Shown piece after piece: positions 35,385-45,647 of a stretch of 64,000 nucleotides of DNA. The stretch is from contig NW_006917093.1 of the NCBI RefSeq assembly GCF_000516985.1, forward strand, positions 4,679,874 through 4,743,873, read 5' to 3'. This DNA is from Pestalotiopsis fici W106-1. Lineage: Eukaryota; Ascomycota; Sordariomycetes; Amphisphaeriales; Sporocadaceae. A program made the position numbers and the translations under genes. The notes beneath the pieces are model-generated. The model was given only the letters and a program-made list of their open reading frames with translations, was not told where the DNA came from and searched no databases. Positions within the stretch are counted from its first letter, which is position 1. Every line of letters begins with the position of its first letter.

Positions 35385-38300
35385 GGCGGGAAGTTGAAGT
35401 TTAAAGTGGATGACTGAAACAGATGTATGAAAATCGCAAACAGGTAGTTGTTGATATGGTTGTAAGTGATACAGTTATAGTGTGTATATGTCGACTCGGA
35501 AAAGTAGAGGGCGCGATGTGTGTGTAAGTGCTATAGGAGATCTTGGCTGTCTTGGCTTTTTCGATTTATACCAAAGTCAAGAGCACTTGGCATTGGTCTT
35601 TATATTCTTTTTTGTTTTGCTTTCATCTTGAGTTCTTCGTGACCATATTCCAATTGCCAATATTGCGTAGTGAGGCACAGCAAAGGAAACGGCTCCCTCT
35701 GGTGTGTCTCGCTATAGGCGACAATGTTCCTAAGCGAGTGCGAGAGTCCTAAGGACCCAACGCGCTAGGCCTCAAGTTTGCTGCCTCAGCCACATTTTTG
35801 GCACCACAGATTTGGCTACTGCCTATACTTAGCGCCCAGCTATACAGCAGGAAAGGGACGCCGTCGTTGGCTCAAGTATGTCAAGAGCGAAGGATGATGA
35901 TGATGATGACTGATTAGGGCCAAGTCGGTTCTCCCATTCGAGGTTAAGATGGCTGACTACTCTAACCGGGCTCATGTAGTTATTCCCGTTCGCGAACTGG
36001 CGAACCATCGAATCAGAACAATGCCGGGGGGTTTCCCTGACGCGTTCTCTCAGCTGTAGAACCATTCGTCTCACGCACCAGACCGCCATATTGTCAGCGA
36101 GCACATTGTGCTATCAATTTCAACAGCAACGTCAGGTTCTTCCTCCTGCTGCTGGAGCAGAGCACAAATGTGCGCAATGCTAGATCATTAGTGACCATGA
36201 AAGAAAATGGATAAGATGGATTGTATTTCCTTGGCAGCTCCCTATTCGCTAATTATTACCCTTCCTTTCCTTCTCTACCTGACCTAATGGGGTCACCCGG
36301 CCGATTTGAGGGCCAATGGGCATGCTGACTGGATTTGTTGGGTTTCACTGCTAAGCTCTTTGAGATATACAGTTCAATGTTCAACAATCAAAGATGCAAA
36401 GTCTTTCGAGTAAACTCTTGTCCTCCTATGACTTGAGGGGTATACCGAAACAATTCGTGAATTATTGCGCCATCCTTTCATGCCCGTTAGAAAAGCCAAG
36501 CAAAGGCTTTCAAAGGACATGATGGCGCTTCCTTCATCAGATGCCTATACATTGACATTTTACGGCGCTTAGAACGGGTTCCCCAAGAGTGTAAATATGC
36601 CTCAAAATACACCAAAGGAGCAAAAGACAAGAAAAAAAAGAAGAAGACTTCCCAAGGTCGCAAAAGTCAAGGTTGCTATTACGGCATCACGACAAAATAG
36701 TATGCTGATACTGCGAGGCCGCTTGGCCGCCTTCTTGGCCACTTCTTGGGTTGCAATTTTCTCAAGTATTTGACGCGTCACCTAGCGGAACCTCTGCCCG
36801 GTCGATCTCTCAATAGTATCTTGGCTTGGCTTGGGGCTCTGCTCATATGCCGGCCAAGGATCAAGGGGGTCGAAAGGGCTGAAGATCTGCAAAACAAGAA
36901 AAGTTCCTGCTGATAGATAATGTAGCGCAGGGACCCCTTGGGGGGGGGGGGATTACCATCAAGGGACCGTGGCTAATGCAGTGGGCCAGAGGCAGGCACC
37001 TAACCTACTATAGTACCTAAAAGCCTACCTTAACCAGACCTGCATCATGTGTTCAAGCCCTATCATGGCGTAGTCTACTTTAGAGGCTAAATAATACCCC
37101 TAGGGATGTAGACAAGCAAGCATGATAGGTGAAGGAAAGCCAAAGCGAGTGCGAGGAATCTCTTCAAGATCTATGTAGCTAACCGCGCTAGACAAGCTGA
37201 GCTGAAAAGCTTGATTCAACATTTGACTCCAAGGTTAGGTAGGTTAGTATAGTCAGTTTATCTACTTGGAAGAAGCACAGCCTGCCTCACATCTCAGTCT
37301 AGTGTAAAGAACCACATGCTTCTTTGTCTCTTCTTCTTCTTCTTCTTCTTCTTCTTCGTCATCAATGCTTTTCAAAATCTTCGAGAGAAAATCTCGGAAA
37401 TGCCGCGCCAACTCCTGTACTTTGTATGACCAAGATCTTCTGCTCTCCCTGACTAACCCTGACTAAACCACATGCAGCTGTCCAAGGGCTCATAATCTTG
37501 CATATATATGTCATCCAGGTCCACCCAAAGCCAAAGAGGATCGTCAACCCAACATTCATACCCAAGAGCCATGGCACTCAATCCGAGACCGGCGCCCAGA
37601 CCCGAGCAAGGAGCCCAGTTGCGACAGTGCAATCTGATAATCCCTCCGAGCAAGATCAAGATCCGCTGCTTGGCAGTCAGGGCAGGCCATTGACAAAGGT
37701 GTGAGCACTGCACGGGGGCTGCAGCTTACTCACGAGGCGACGTCCCACTGCGTCTAAGTTACTGCTGAATTCGTGCCAGTGATCCGCGTTGTGCCCCCCA
37801 GGGGGCCACGCACGCCTTTTGATAAGGGGATTGCAAGGGTTATGGAGAAGACAGAAAGAAAAAAGACAGAATACACAGTAAAGGAAACAAACAAGGCTCC
37901 CCATTGACCCGCGAGATTTGCTTCTAAACCCGCTTCGCCAATGGCCGGGCCCGTGGTCTCCATTTATACTACTTGCGCCAACCCACTTGCCTATACAGGA
38001 CAAAACATCGGACGACATCCCCGTCAACTGCCGAACTGTGCCAAGACAAATGCAACGGCGGGTGGCTTTCGAGAAGGAGTCCTTCTACCTTGGGTTATAT
38101 CAGCTCTTAGTACCAAGGGCTTAGGTCACGCAAGTACGTTGCGCCCAAATGCCCGGGCATCGTGACAAAAAAACACTCGCCAAATCTGGCAATGAGGTGC
38201 TTTGTCCGGCAGATGAAAAATGGAGTTGCATGGTCTATTCGCCATTGATGCGCTTTGTTGAGAGCATATCGACAAACCAGAAACCAACTCCCTTGCCGAT

Positions 38301-38449
38301 CCGGAAAGACGTGCAGAGGAAAATGGCCCGATGCTATCAATTCTCCGTCAGGTCCCTCTCGGCTACAAAGAGCCTGGGGTTTCCCTCCCTACATTTCCGG
38401 GGAATGATGATGTTGATGCTGCAGCTTCACTCGTTCCCCAACTCTAAAC
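35385..38449. other. 3.1 kb gene-free interval between divergent genes
   Basis: Between the outward-facing membrane-protein gene and the esterase gene. No credible exon was found. Minus-strand ORFs at 37362-37713 have unusual Trp-rich composition but no family match. Simple sequences are a run of 12 G at 36940-36951 and (TTC)9 at 37331-37357. TACCT/TAGGT patches near 37000-37250 are common in fungal spacer DNA. Confidence 0.5.
37331..37357. repeat. (TTC)9 trinucleotide microsatellite
   Basis: Nine perfect TTC units in the gene-free interval upstream of the esterase gene. Confidence 0.9.
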
Positions 38450-39662
38450 ATGCTTCCGATCACTGCCTCGTGGCTTCTTGCCATCTCTGCTGCCGGTCTG
38501 GCCTCTGCCACCAAGAAGAGTGCCGGCTGTGGCTCCGATAACGAGATTCCTGACCTCGGAGAACGTATCACGTACGATCTCAAGGCCAACGAGAGTCGTT
38601 CATACAGTAAGTGTATCTTGAGTTGGAGAACCACTATACTACGTTGGCTTGATAGCGGTGCTGCACATACCAAGACATGGCTCCATGGCATGTGTACCAG
38701 AGAGACAACCTGCTAACCACAAGAGTCTAATAGTGTTTTGGCTGCCCGAGCAGTACGATGGAGAGACACCGCTTCCCGTCATCATCTCGTACCATGGCGT
38801 GAGGCAGTCGCCAGCCAAGGAAGCAAACCTCGACTGGTTCACCGACCCGGCCTATAACACGGGCCAGATTGTCGTTTACCCCCAGGCCGTGGAGGCGCCA
38901 GGCACCAACGAGGTCATGTGGCAAGGTCCCAAGCAGGCCACCCAGGACGACGTGACCTTTACCCTGCAGATTCTCGACGAGATGGAGGAGCTCTTTTGCA
39001 TCGACACGGACCGCGTCTACGCGAGCGGCAAGTCCGAGGGCGCGGGCTTTGTTGGCATCCTGGCCTGCAACTCGACGTCGAACCAGCGGTTCGCCGCCTA
39101 CGCCCCCGTCTCGGGCGCCTTTTACCCGGGCAACAATGACGAGTCGACCAAGGGCTGTGAGAAGGAGGTGCCCATCCCTTGCGACCCGCAGCGCTGCAAC
39201 ATCCCCTTCCTCGAGTTCCACGGCGAGGCCGACTTCCTCGCCCCCTACGACGGTGGTCTGCAGCGCCACGAGTGCCTGCCCAACATCCCCGACTACATGC
39301 AGGAGTGGGCGGACCGCAACGAGCTGCCCAGCGAGCCCGTCGAGACCTACAACCTCACCGACGTCGCCGTCGTCTACAAGTGGAGAGAGGACGGCTTGGT
39401 CACCCACGTCTACGACGGCCCCAAGGTTGGACACGACTGGCCGTGGACCGTCGAGAACCCCGATACCGTCCGCGCCCACAGCAAGCCCTGCACTTTCAAC
39501 GCCACAAGTTACATCTTTGAGTGGTTCGCCAACTTTACCCTCTCGTAAGTCTTCCTCTTTTTCTTTTTTTTTTGTGTTCCTGGTCCATCTTTTCACCCGA
39601 TAATTAACATGGTCTGTCCTAGGGATTCGACTGGTTGCAGTAACAGCACCGATGAGGACTAA
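38450..39662 (+). CDS. Secreted alpha/beta-hydrolase, CE1 / PHB-depolymerase (LpqC)-like esterase
   Basis: Exons 38450-38606, 38734-39544 and 39623-39662 give 335 residues. The first intron (127 bases) contains a canonical GCTAAC branch site near 38711; the second is 78 bases. The signal peptide is MLPITASWLLAISAAGLASA. The hydrolase core starts MFWLPEQYDG..LPVIISYHG; the nucleophile is Ser153 in ASGKSEGAG, the acid lies in FHGEADFLAPYDGG, and the histidine in VGHDWPW. The many cysteines (CEKEVPIPCDPQRC) suggest disulfides, and there are several N-glycosylation sequons near the end. Relatives include feruloyl and acetylxylan esterases and polyhydroxybutyrate depolymerases; I cannot tell the substrate. 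The last exon adds only a 13-residue tail containing one cysteine. Confidence 0.87.
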
Positions 39663-40210
39663 CTATTGACGAGCTATGATATTATAGCCTGGTAGATATT
39701 TGGGTTCGATGTTTCAACAAGAAGGCATGTAGAAGTCGTACTTGGCATGACGCAGCGTCTGTAGATTGTTTGTAGCGTAGATATAGGTACACCGTATATA
39801 TATGGGAAGTGATACTAGGCCGTAATGAGTTTTTGAGCCATGAATTCACTGCATAGCTTACATCCAAAAACGCGCTGGTATGGAACTGGTCCACCAATAT
39901 GATTGACGTGAACTTCAAGTATGTTTATGCACATATCAAGTAAGCAGAGCTTGGGGTATCCCGACGTTGTTGTCTCGAGCCGTAGCCGGAGGGCGTCCGC
40001 TTTGTATCAAAATATGGTGGAGTATCTCGAGCCGGGATGTCTTGTCTCACCGTGAGACTTGCCGTGGTCATTTTGATGGACCAGACTTGTCATTCTGTTA
40101 TTTCTCGCGGCATTTCGAACAGGTGCAGGCCGACTGGCAGGTATCGATGGCGGTCGACATCTTGATGTTATCAAGCAAGTCGCGAGCCTCGTCAAGCCAG
40201 GTGGATCTTC
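39663..40210. other. Intergenic, between convergent 3' ends
   Basis: 3' flanks of the esterase and cyclophilin genes. A plus-strand ORF at 39967-40554 overlaps the cyclophilin gene and is its antisense shadow. Confidence 0.6.
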
Positions 40211-41941
40211 TCACCAAGCGTCGAAATTTCCAAAGCCTCCGCTCTTCGCCTTCTTCCGCACAGGCTCGTCCCACGTATCTGGCACGTCTTCTTCCACGAT
40301 TTCGTCCTCGACAACTTTCCCAGTGCCAGATTGACGTTTCAGGGCATCTTGCAAGTATTTGCCCACATTGCCTGCGCTGTTTGCCTGATCAACTGTGCCG
40401 TCCTGCCTTAGTCGCTTGCCTGTCCAGGTGGTCTTGTCATCTTCAGTTCCACCTTGCAACGCAATATTTTTCCTTTCCTCTTCTTTACGTTCTCGATCGT
40501 TCTTGGCCTTTTGAAACTCCTCGAATGGATCCAGATATACTACAATGTCTTTGATGACAATTTTGTTCAATGGACGGTCACTGCCATCCGTGGGTACATC
40601 CTCCATCTTCTTGAGTACATCCAATCCGCCAACAACCTTGCCAAATATCGTATGTTTTTGATCAAGGTGCTTGACAGGTCGATAGGTGATGAAAAACTGA
40701 CTAGAGTTGGTGTTCTTGCCCTTGTTTGCCATGCTCAGCATACCGCGTGAATCATGCGTCAAAGGTCCTTGAAACTCGTCGGCAAAGTTTTTCTTCCAAA
40801 TGCTCTCTCCGCCGCGGCCTGTGCCCGTTGGATCTCCACCTTGTATCATAAAGTTCCGTATATTCCGGTGGAAGGAAATGCCTCTGTAATATCCAGTTTG
40901 CGCAAGACGGACAAAATTCCACACGGCTTTTGGTGCATATTCGGGATGGAGTTCGATATTCAGATCGCCAAGGTTGGTCTCCATCCGTGCGTAACCCTTG
41001 TGTTTTATCCGCTTTGGCTTAAGCATATATTCTTCCTCAGTCATTATAGCTCGCTCGCCGCTCGTTTCCGGAGTGAGACCAGTCGAGGTGAAGGAGGCGG
41101 CAGCACGCCCAGTTGTGTATACAGCCGAATTGTCTGCGCGCTTCTTGTCCTGGATCATAGATTGTCGGGGCACATTGGTGCCGGTGGCTTTTGCAAGTGC
41201 TTTAGAGCGATTGACGTCGCCTCCTGCCTCTCGTTCCCGCCGCGCCTTCTCAACAGCCTCTTTTGCCCGGAGGACCTTGTCGCCGACTCTTCCTAGCGCG
41301 CTGATGTTGACGTTGCCCTCTTTCCTCTCTTCCTCTTGCTGTTTCGTCAGCAAGGCGTCCTCGCCGTCCTTGAGATACTTGAATTGGCTCAAATCCCGAC
41401 TCGCCGCGTTCTGGGGATCCTGCAAGGTAATGATATCTGAGCGACCAAACTCCTTGTCGTCAACCAGGTCTCTCCACATCTTGGCCTTGATGTTCATGCG
41501 ATCGACAGTTTCCCAAGCGAAAACGTTGGCATAAGTTCCGTGCCGAATGGCAACAATGTGAGTGTTGTCGGTGAAGACCTTGAATGTGACAGGATCAATC
41601 AGGTCGCCTTGAGCATCGCCATCCGTGCGGCTCGCATCGAAGTCACCGTTTCGCGCAAAGTTGAGCTTGAAAAGATCTTTGAGCTGCAGAGGCTTGCCGT
41701 CGACGGGGTTTGTGTCGTGCGAGTCGAGCCATTTCGAAATGACCTCGAGGTCAAATATTGTTCCATCAGCCGTGCAGACTGGGTTCTTGAAGGGCTGAAG
41801 AGAGGCGGCACAAAAGTTGAAAGGCAGACGCTTGAAAGAACCAGCACCGGCGCGAGCTTGCGCGCCCGTTGATGCAGAGAAACCGTCCGACGACGACCAC
41901 TCCGAATGGGTGATGTACAGCTTGTCCGTGCCTTTACCCAT
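40211..41941 (-). CDS. cyp8: U-box peptidyl-prolyl isomerase, PPIL2/Cyp8-like
   Basis: Single exon, 576 residues. The N-terminal U-box-like ring (about 38-110) reads LPFNFCAASLQPFKNPVCT..GTIFDLEVISKWL. A basic, charged linker (about 180-310) follows, then a cyclophilin domain (about 316-475) with FHRNIRNFMIQGGDPTGTG (catalytic Arg359) and SSQFFITY. The C-terminal tail is charged and carries likely nuclear-localisation basics (VRKKAKSGGFGNF). PPIL2 proteins are nuclear, associate with the spliceosome and can have E3-ligase activity through the U-box. At the position of cyclophilin A Trp121, part of the cyclosporin pocket, there is His425 (PVKHLDQKHTIFG). Head-to-head with PTM1 across 690 bases. 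Confidence 0.93.
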   Translation of the reverse strand: MGKGTDKLYITHSEWSSSDGFSASTGAQARAGAGSFKRLPFNFCAASLQPFKNPVCTADGTIFDLEVISKWLDSHDTNPVDGKPLQLKDLFKLNFARNGDFDASRTDGDAQGDLIDPVTFKVFTDNTHIVAIRHGTYANVFAWETVDRMNIKAKMWRDLVDDKEFGRSDIITLQDPQNAASRDLSQFKYLKDGEDALLTKQQEEERKEGNVNISALGRVGDKVLRAKEAVEKARREREAGGDVNRSKALAKATGTNVPRQSMIQDKKRADNSAVYTTGRAAASFTSTGLTPETSGERAIMTEEEYMLKPKRIKHKGYARMETNLGDLNIELHPEYAPKAVWNFVRLAQTGYYRGISFHRNIRNFMIQGGDPTGTGRGGESIWKKNFADEFQGPLTHDSRGMLSMANKGKNTNSSQFFITYRPVKHLDQKHTIFGKVVGGLDVLKKMEDVPTDGSDRPLNKIVIKDIVVYLDPFEEFQKAKNDRERKEEERKNIALQGGTEDDKTTWTGKRLRQDGTVDQANSAGNVGKYLQDALKRQSGTGKVVEDEIVEEDVPDTWDEPVRKKAKSGGFGNFDAW

Positions 41942-42631
41942 GTTCGCTGTGTATGGGGTAGACGAGAGAGAGAAAGAAAAGTCACAGCAAACGAAATGTA
42001 TGGCTTTCTTAAAGCTCTACAGGTATGTTGGTTAGGTCGTTAGCTGCATCAGCAATACTAGGTACTTTGATGATGAAAGTAGCTGCTTATCTTATCGCTA
42101 CCTGCTCTCATTTAGGTGGCAGGGAATTGGACCTCTGAGGGAGAACAAGACCCCCAAGTTTTGCGTGGCCCATGTACGTTAGCGCGTGGTTTTAGCGCAG
42201 GCCAGAGCTGTTTCGGGCGCTAGCCAGGCCAGCTTGCGTATGGCGATCCGCTACGGAACGAACGTCAAGGGGTAAAAGGTCGCTGGTCTGAAATGTTTCC
42301 AAAGTGTAGGCCAAGCGCAACAGCGTGCCTTGGCTCTGAGCTGTCCATTTCCCACAGCCTCGAAGCTTTCCAATTCCTTCAGCACCTCCTTCTCATGTGA
42401 ACAACAAGATTCTCTCTCGAGGCGCGGCCAGCATTATATCACCCATCAGCTGCGCAACACATTAGTTGCGACAGCTCAGATTTCCCCAGACCCCGAGGCA
42501 AAGAGCAAGCGCTAGTACAGCGGGCAGTGGACAGATTTACAAGGCCCAGGCTGAGGCTGCCAGTCCGGTTGCAGCACGACTGACGATTTGAGAGCGACGA
42601 GGAACAAACGAGGCCAACGCACAGCGCCATC
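41942..42631. promoter_or_regulatory. Divergent promoter between cyp8 and PTM1-like gene
   Basis: A 690-base interval between outward-facing start codons; it must hold both promoters. The sequence is mixed, with no repeats or conserved operator that I can identify. Only short ORFs. Confidence 0.6.
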
Positions 42632-44537
42632 ATGAAGTGGTGGACCTCTTCTCTGCTCCTGCTGAGCTCGTCCCTGTGGGCGGCTCATGCATTGGAGGTT
42701 CAATTAGTGAGTGACGTCCCGGCTGCCCGGCTGGACGGCCATCGCAGCCCACATATGATGAAGAGCTAACAATCATTCAGGACCAAACGGCGGAAGGTCG
42801 ACAAAAGTGCAATGGTTTGTCGCGTCTCACCTCCTTCTAGGAGTTCTCTAACAACGAGCTTCAGGAATGTACAGCAAGCAAGCTTGGGGCGGCCCCGAAG
42901 ACCCATTCATCTCCATCGTGTTCCCAAAGACCGACATCCCCGATAACCAAGATCCTATTGTATCTGTCGTGGTATTCGAATGGAAAGACCAGTCTCTCGT
43001 CGGCAAACAGGTAGACCCGAATTCCTATGAGCGAGAGCTCATTTGTACCAACGATGCCGTTACCATGGGCTATTGCGATGAATCGGATCTGGGCGAGTTC
43101 ATTCTCGCGCCTAATGCAACCGAGCAGAGCAACAACTTGGTACTTACCCAGGCGATGCATCTGAAGAGCTCTGCCCCGATCAAGTACATGATCAAAAAGA
43201 CTGGCTACTACTGTGTGGGTGCCAAGGGTTTCAACACTGAAGAGTTCATGGGAATCATTGAGTTCCGCGAGGCATACGGCGAGTTGCCTGCAACTCAGAT
43301 TCCAAAGCTCCCATTCTACGGTGGTATCACTATTCTGTACGCGGTGGTGGTTGTCTTTTGGGGCTTCCTATACTACCAGCATCGATATGATATACGTAAG
43401 TGATTGGCTGTGCTGCTTGGTGTAGGCAATGAGACTGACTCTAATCTAGTTCCTGTTCAGAACTATATCACCGCAATCCTGGTATTTTTGGTTGTCGAAA
43501 TGTTGATGACGTGGGGTTTCTATGGTAGGCACCTCCTCAGAGGGACTCTTGGTATTAGATACTGATATCCTGCAGACTATTTGAACAGCAATGGCTCCAA
43601 CGTTGGCGCCCGCGTCTTGCTGATTATCGTTGCCGTCCTGAACGCCTTCCGCAACTCGTTCTCGTTCTTTCTGCTCTTGATCGTGTGCATGGGCTACGGA
43701 GTGGTCAAGCCTTCGCTCGGAAAAACCATGACCTATGTCCGTTATTTGGCAATCGCCCACTTCATCTTCGGACTGGTATATGCGATTACCAGTCTCCTGG
43801 TTTCTCCTGACACTGCCAGTAAGTCCCTTCTCTCCACGCAAACCTGCTAGATGATATACTGAGATGAGCTAGGCCCATTCGTTCTCCTCATTGTACTCCC
43901 TCTGGCCGGTACCTTGACTGCCTTTTATGTTTGGACCTTGAACTCCCTGAACTTCACGCTTAAGGATCTCCGTGAACGCAAGCAGACCGTGAAAGAAGCC
44001 ATGTATAAGAAGCTCTGGTGGTGCATCTTGATTTCGATCATGGTGATCTTTGGCTTCTTCTTTTTCAACTCGTTTTCTTTCGCGTCCGCAACGGACCCGG
44101 ACTATGTGCCTTTCCACTGGAAGTCACGCTGGTTCATTCTCGACGGCTGGCTCAACCTGGTCTACTTTGCTGACGTTGCCTGGGTGGCGTACGTGTGGCG
44201 CCCAACCGCAAACAACAGACGTTTTGCCATGAGTGACGAGATTGCCCAAGACGAAGACGGCGGCTTTGAGTTTGCAGATGTCGGCAACCCAGATGACTCT
44301 GACGATGATGAAGAGGCTATTATTGGAACAAAGCCTCCTGCTCCGCGACAACCGATCTCGTCTTCGTATGCCCAGCCGTCGAGTACCCAACAACGGGAGG
44401 GCAATGCGAGAGCCGAAAGCCCAAGAGACTCGTTCGATGATGGTGAGACGATATTCGCAGTCGGTGAAGACGGCGACAAGTTTAGTGATGACGAGGACGA
44501 TGAGGAGAGATCGAAATTGGTGCCAGGAAAGAAGTAA
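42632..44537 (+). CDS. PTM1-like seven-transmembrane protein (GOST / GPR107-TMEM87 family)
   Basis: Six exons, 42632-42706, 42781-42814, 42865-43395, 43450-43524, 43576-43818 and 43873-44537, give 540 residues; introns are 50-74 bases and all joins keep the frame. A signal peptide (MKWWTSSLLLLSSSLWAAHA) precedes a lumenal domain with cysteines and a conserved TGYYCVGA. Seven hydrophobic helices follow, from LPFYGGITILYAVVVVFWGFL to WFILDGWLNLVYFADVAWVAYVW, including NYITAILVFLVVEMLMTWGFYD and RVLLIIVAVLNAFRNSFSFFLLL. The cytoplasmic tail of about 110 residues is acidic and Ser-rich. Yeast Ptm1 and animal TMEM87/GPR107 proteins sit in Golgi and endosomal membranes and affect trafficking; no signalling role is proven. 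Assignment is firm at family level. Confidence 0.9.
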
Positions 44538-45647
44538 GGATCTTGATTGACGGCGCGCGAATAGCACTCCAAGTAACCGAGGAGGGATCACAATCTTTGA
44601 GTGTATAATAGCAAAATGCTTGGGGATAAATAATGGCGTTGGTGGACACTATAGCATCATTTGCATCAGCCGGGTCAGAGTGGTTATTGTGTATTTCAGT
44701 CATGAAATCACTGATTTGGCCAAATGCTTGTCGTACTTGTCCCTCGAGCATTGTAGAACGGAGGCTGCATTGGGCGATTTTTTTTTTTCATTGAATCTCC
44801 ATATTGAATCTCCATACCTAGATGAATATGCTCATGTTCCCTTTCTGCATAGTTTCAGGCCATTCTTCCGTACGGAAGGCCCTTCTGCCCCCTCTCTGAT
44901 CCCATACAGGCGCATCACCTCTGCTTGATCACCCTGACGTTCCTGTGCGCCTTTGAGGAGGCGGACTGCCAGCTCGGTGCTTTAGGGCCTCGTCTTGGGG
45001 TCTTATCTACCAGTGAGAGACCTACTTAAGGAAAACAGAGAGAGAAAAAAAGACAGAGAGAGAGAGAGAGAAGAAAGAGAAAAAAGAGAGAGAAAAAGAG
45101 AGAAAAGAGAGGGTGTTACCGACCACGTTGACCAGACATTGGTGACGGTGCTTGCCAACATGAGATATCCTAATATATAAACTCTATTTTTCACGATCAA
45201 TAGACTCCCCTCTTCTTCATTTTTTGTAGATGCGTGCCATCTGCCATGTAGACCAGCAGCTTATACTTTAGGATTTGCGGAAATGTTAACCATTCTGACC
45301 CTGCACCAAGCCCCGAAGGCAGTATTGTGGAAATAGCATGCCAATAGTGGAACGTACGACAAGTGTTGACACTCAAGGTTCATGATGCTGCAGATAAGAA
45401 ATAACTCGATGCCATTCATCCGTCTATAGGGGTATGGTCATTCAATCTAAATATGCTTACATATGCTTCATTCATATCCTGGCTTGCGAGCAAAAGAAAA
45501 AGTGGAAAACCAAACAATCCAGACCAATGTGACAACTTCCGGTATACCCAATAGAAGGAAAAGAATATGCATCTATCCAAGTCATGATTGCCATGCTGCA
45601 AACTTGTAAATCGCTCACTCATGAAAAATAAAAAGAATATGCCTTCG
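44538..45647. other. 1.1 kb intergenic between convergent genes, with purine tract
   Basis: 3' flanks of the PTM1-like and condensation-domain genes. The main feature is the polypurine tract at 45027-45113. No gene is supported; a 61-codon ORF (44995-45180) is just the GA repeat read as charged residues. Confidence 0.6.
45027..45113. repeat. Polypurine (GA/A-rich) tract
   Basis: 87 bases that are purine except for two C; the last 59 bases (45055-45113) are pure A/G with GA repeats. Such tracts can form triplex (H-DNA) structures. It sits between two converging transcription units. Confidence 0.9.

Noticed and set aside
37447..37468. Tandem CCCTGACTAA, reminiscent of telomeric repeats or a telomerase RNA template
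   Set aside because: Only two degenerate units, and the unit is not the CCCTAA repeat.
37362..37713. Trp-rich minus-strand ORFs near the TTC repeat
   Set aside because: Two different frames are open at once and neither resembles a known family; the TTC tract extends one of them artificially.
38727..39596. 289-codon minus-strand ORF over the esterase gene
   Set aside because: Antisense shadow of a gene with signal peptide and catalytic triad.
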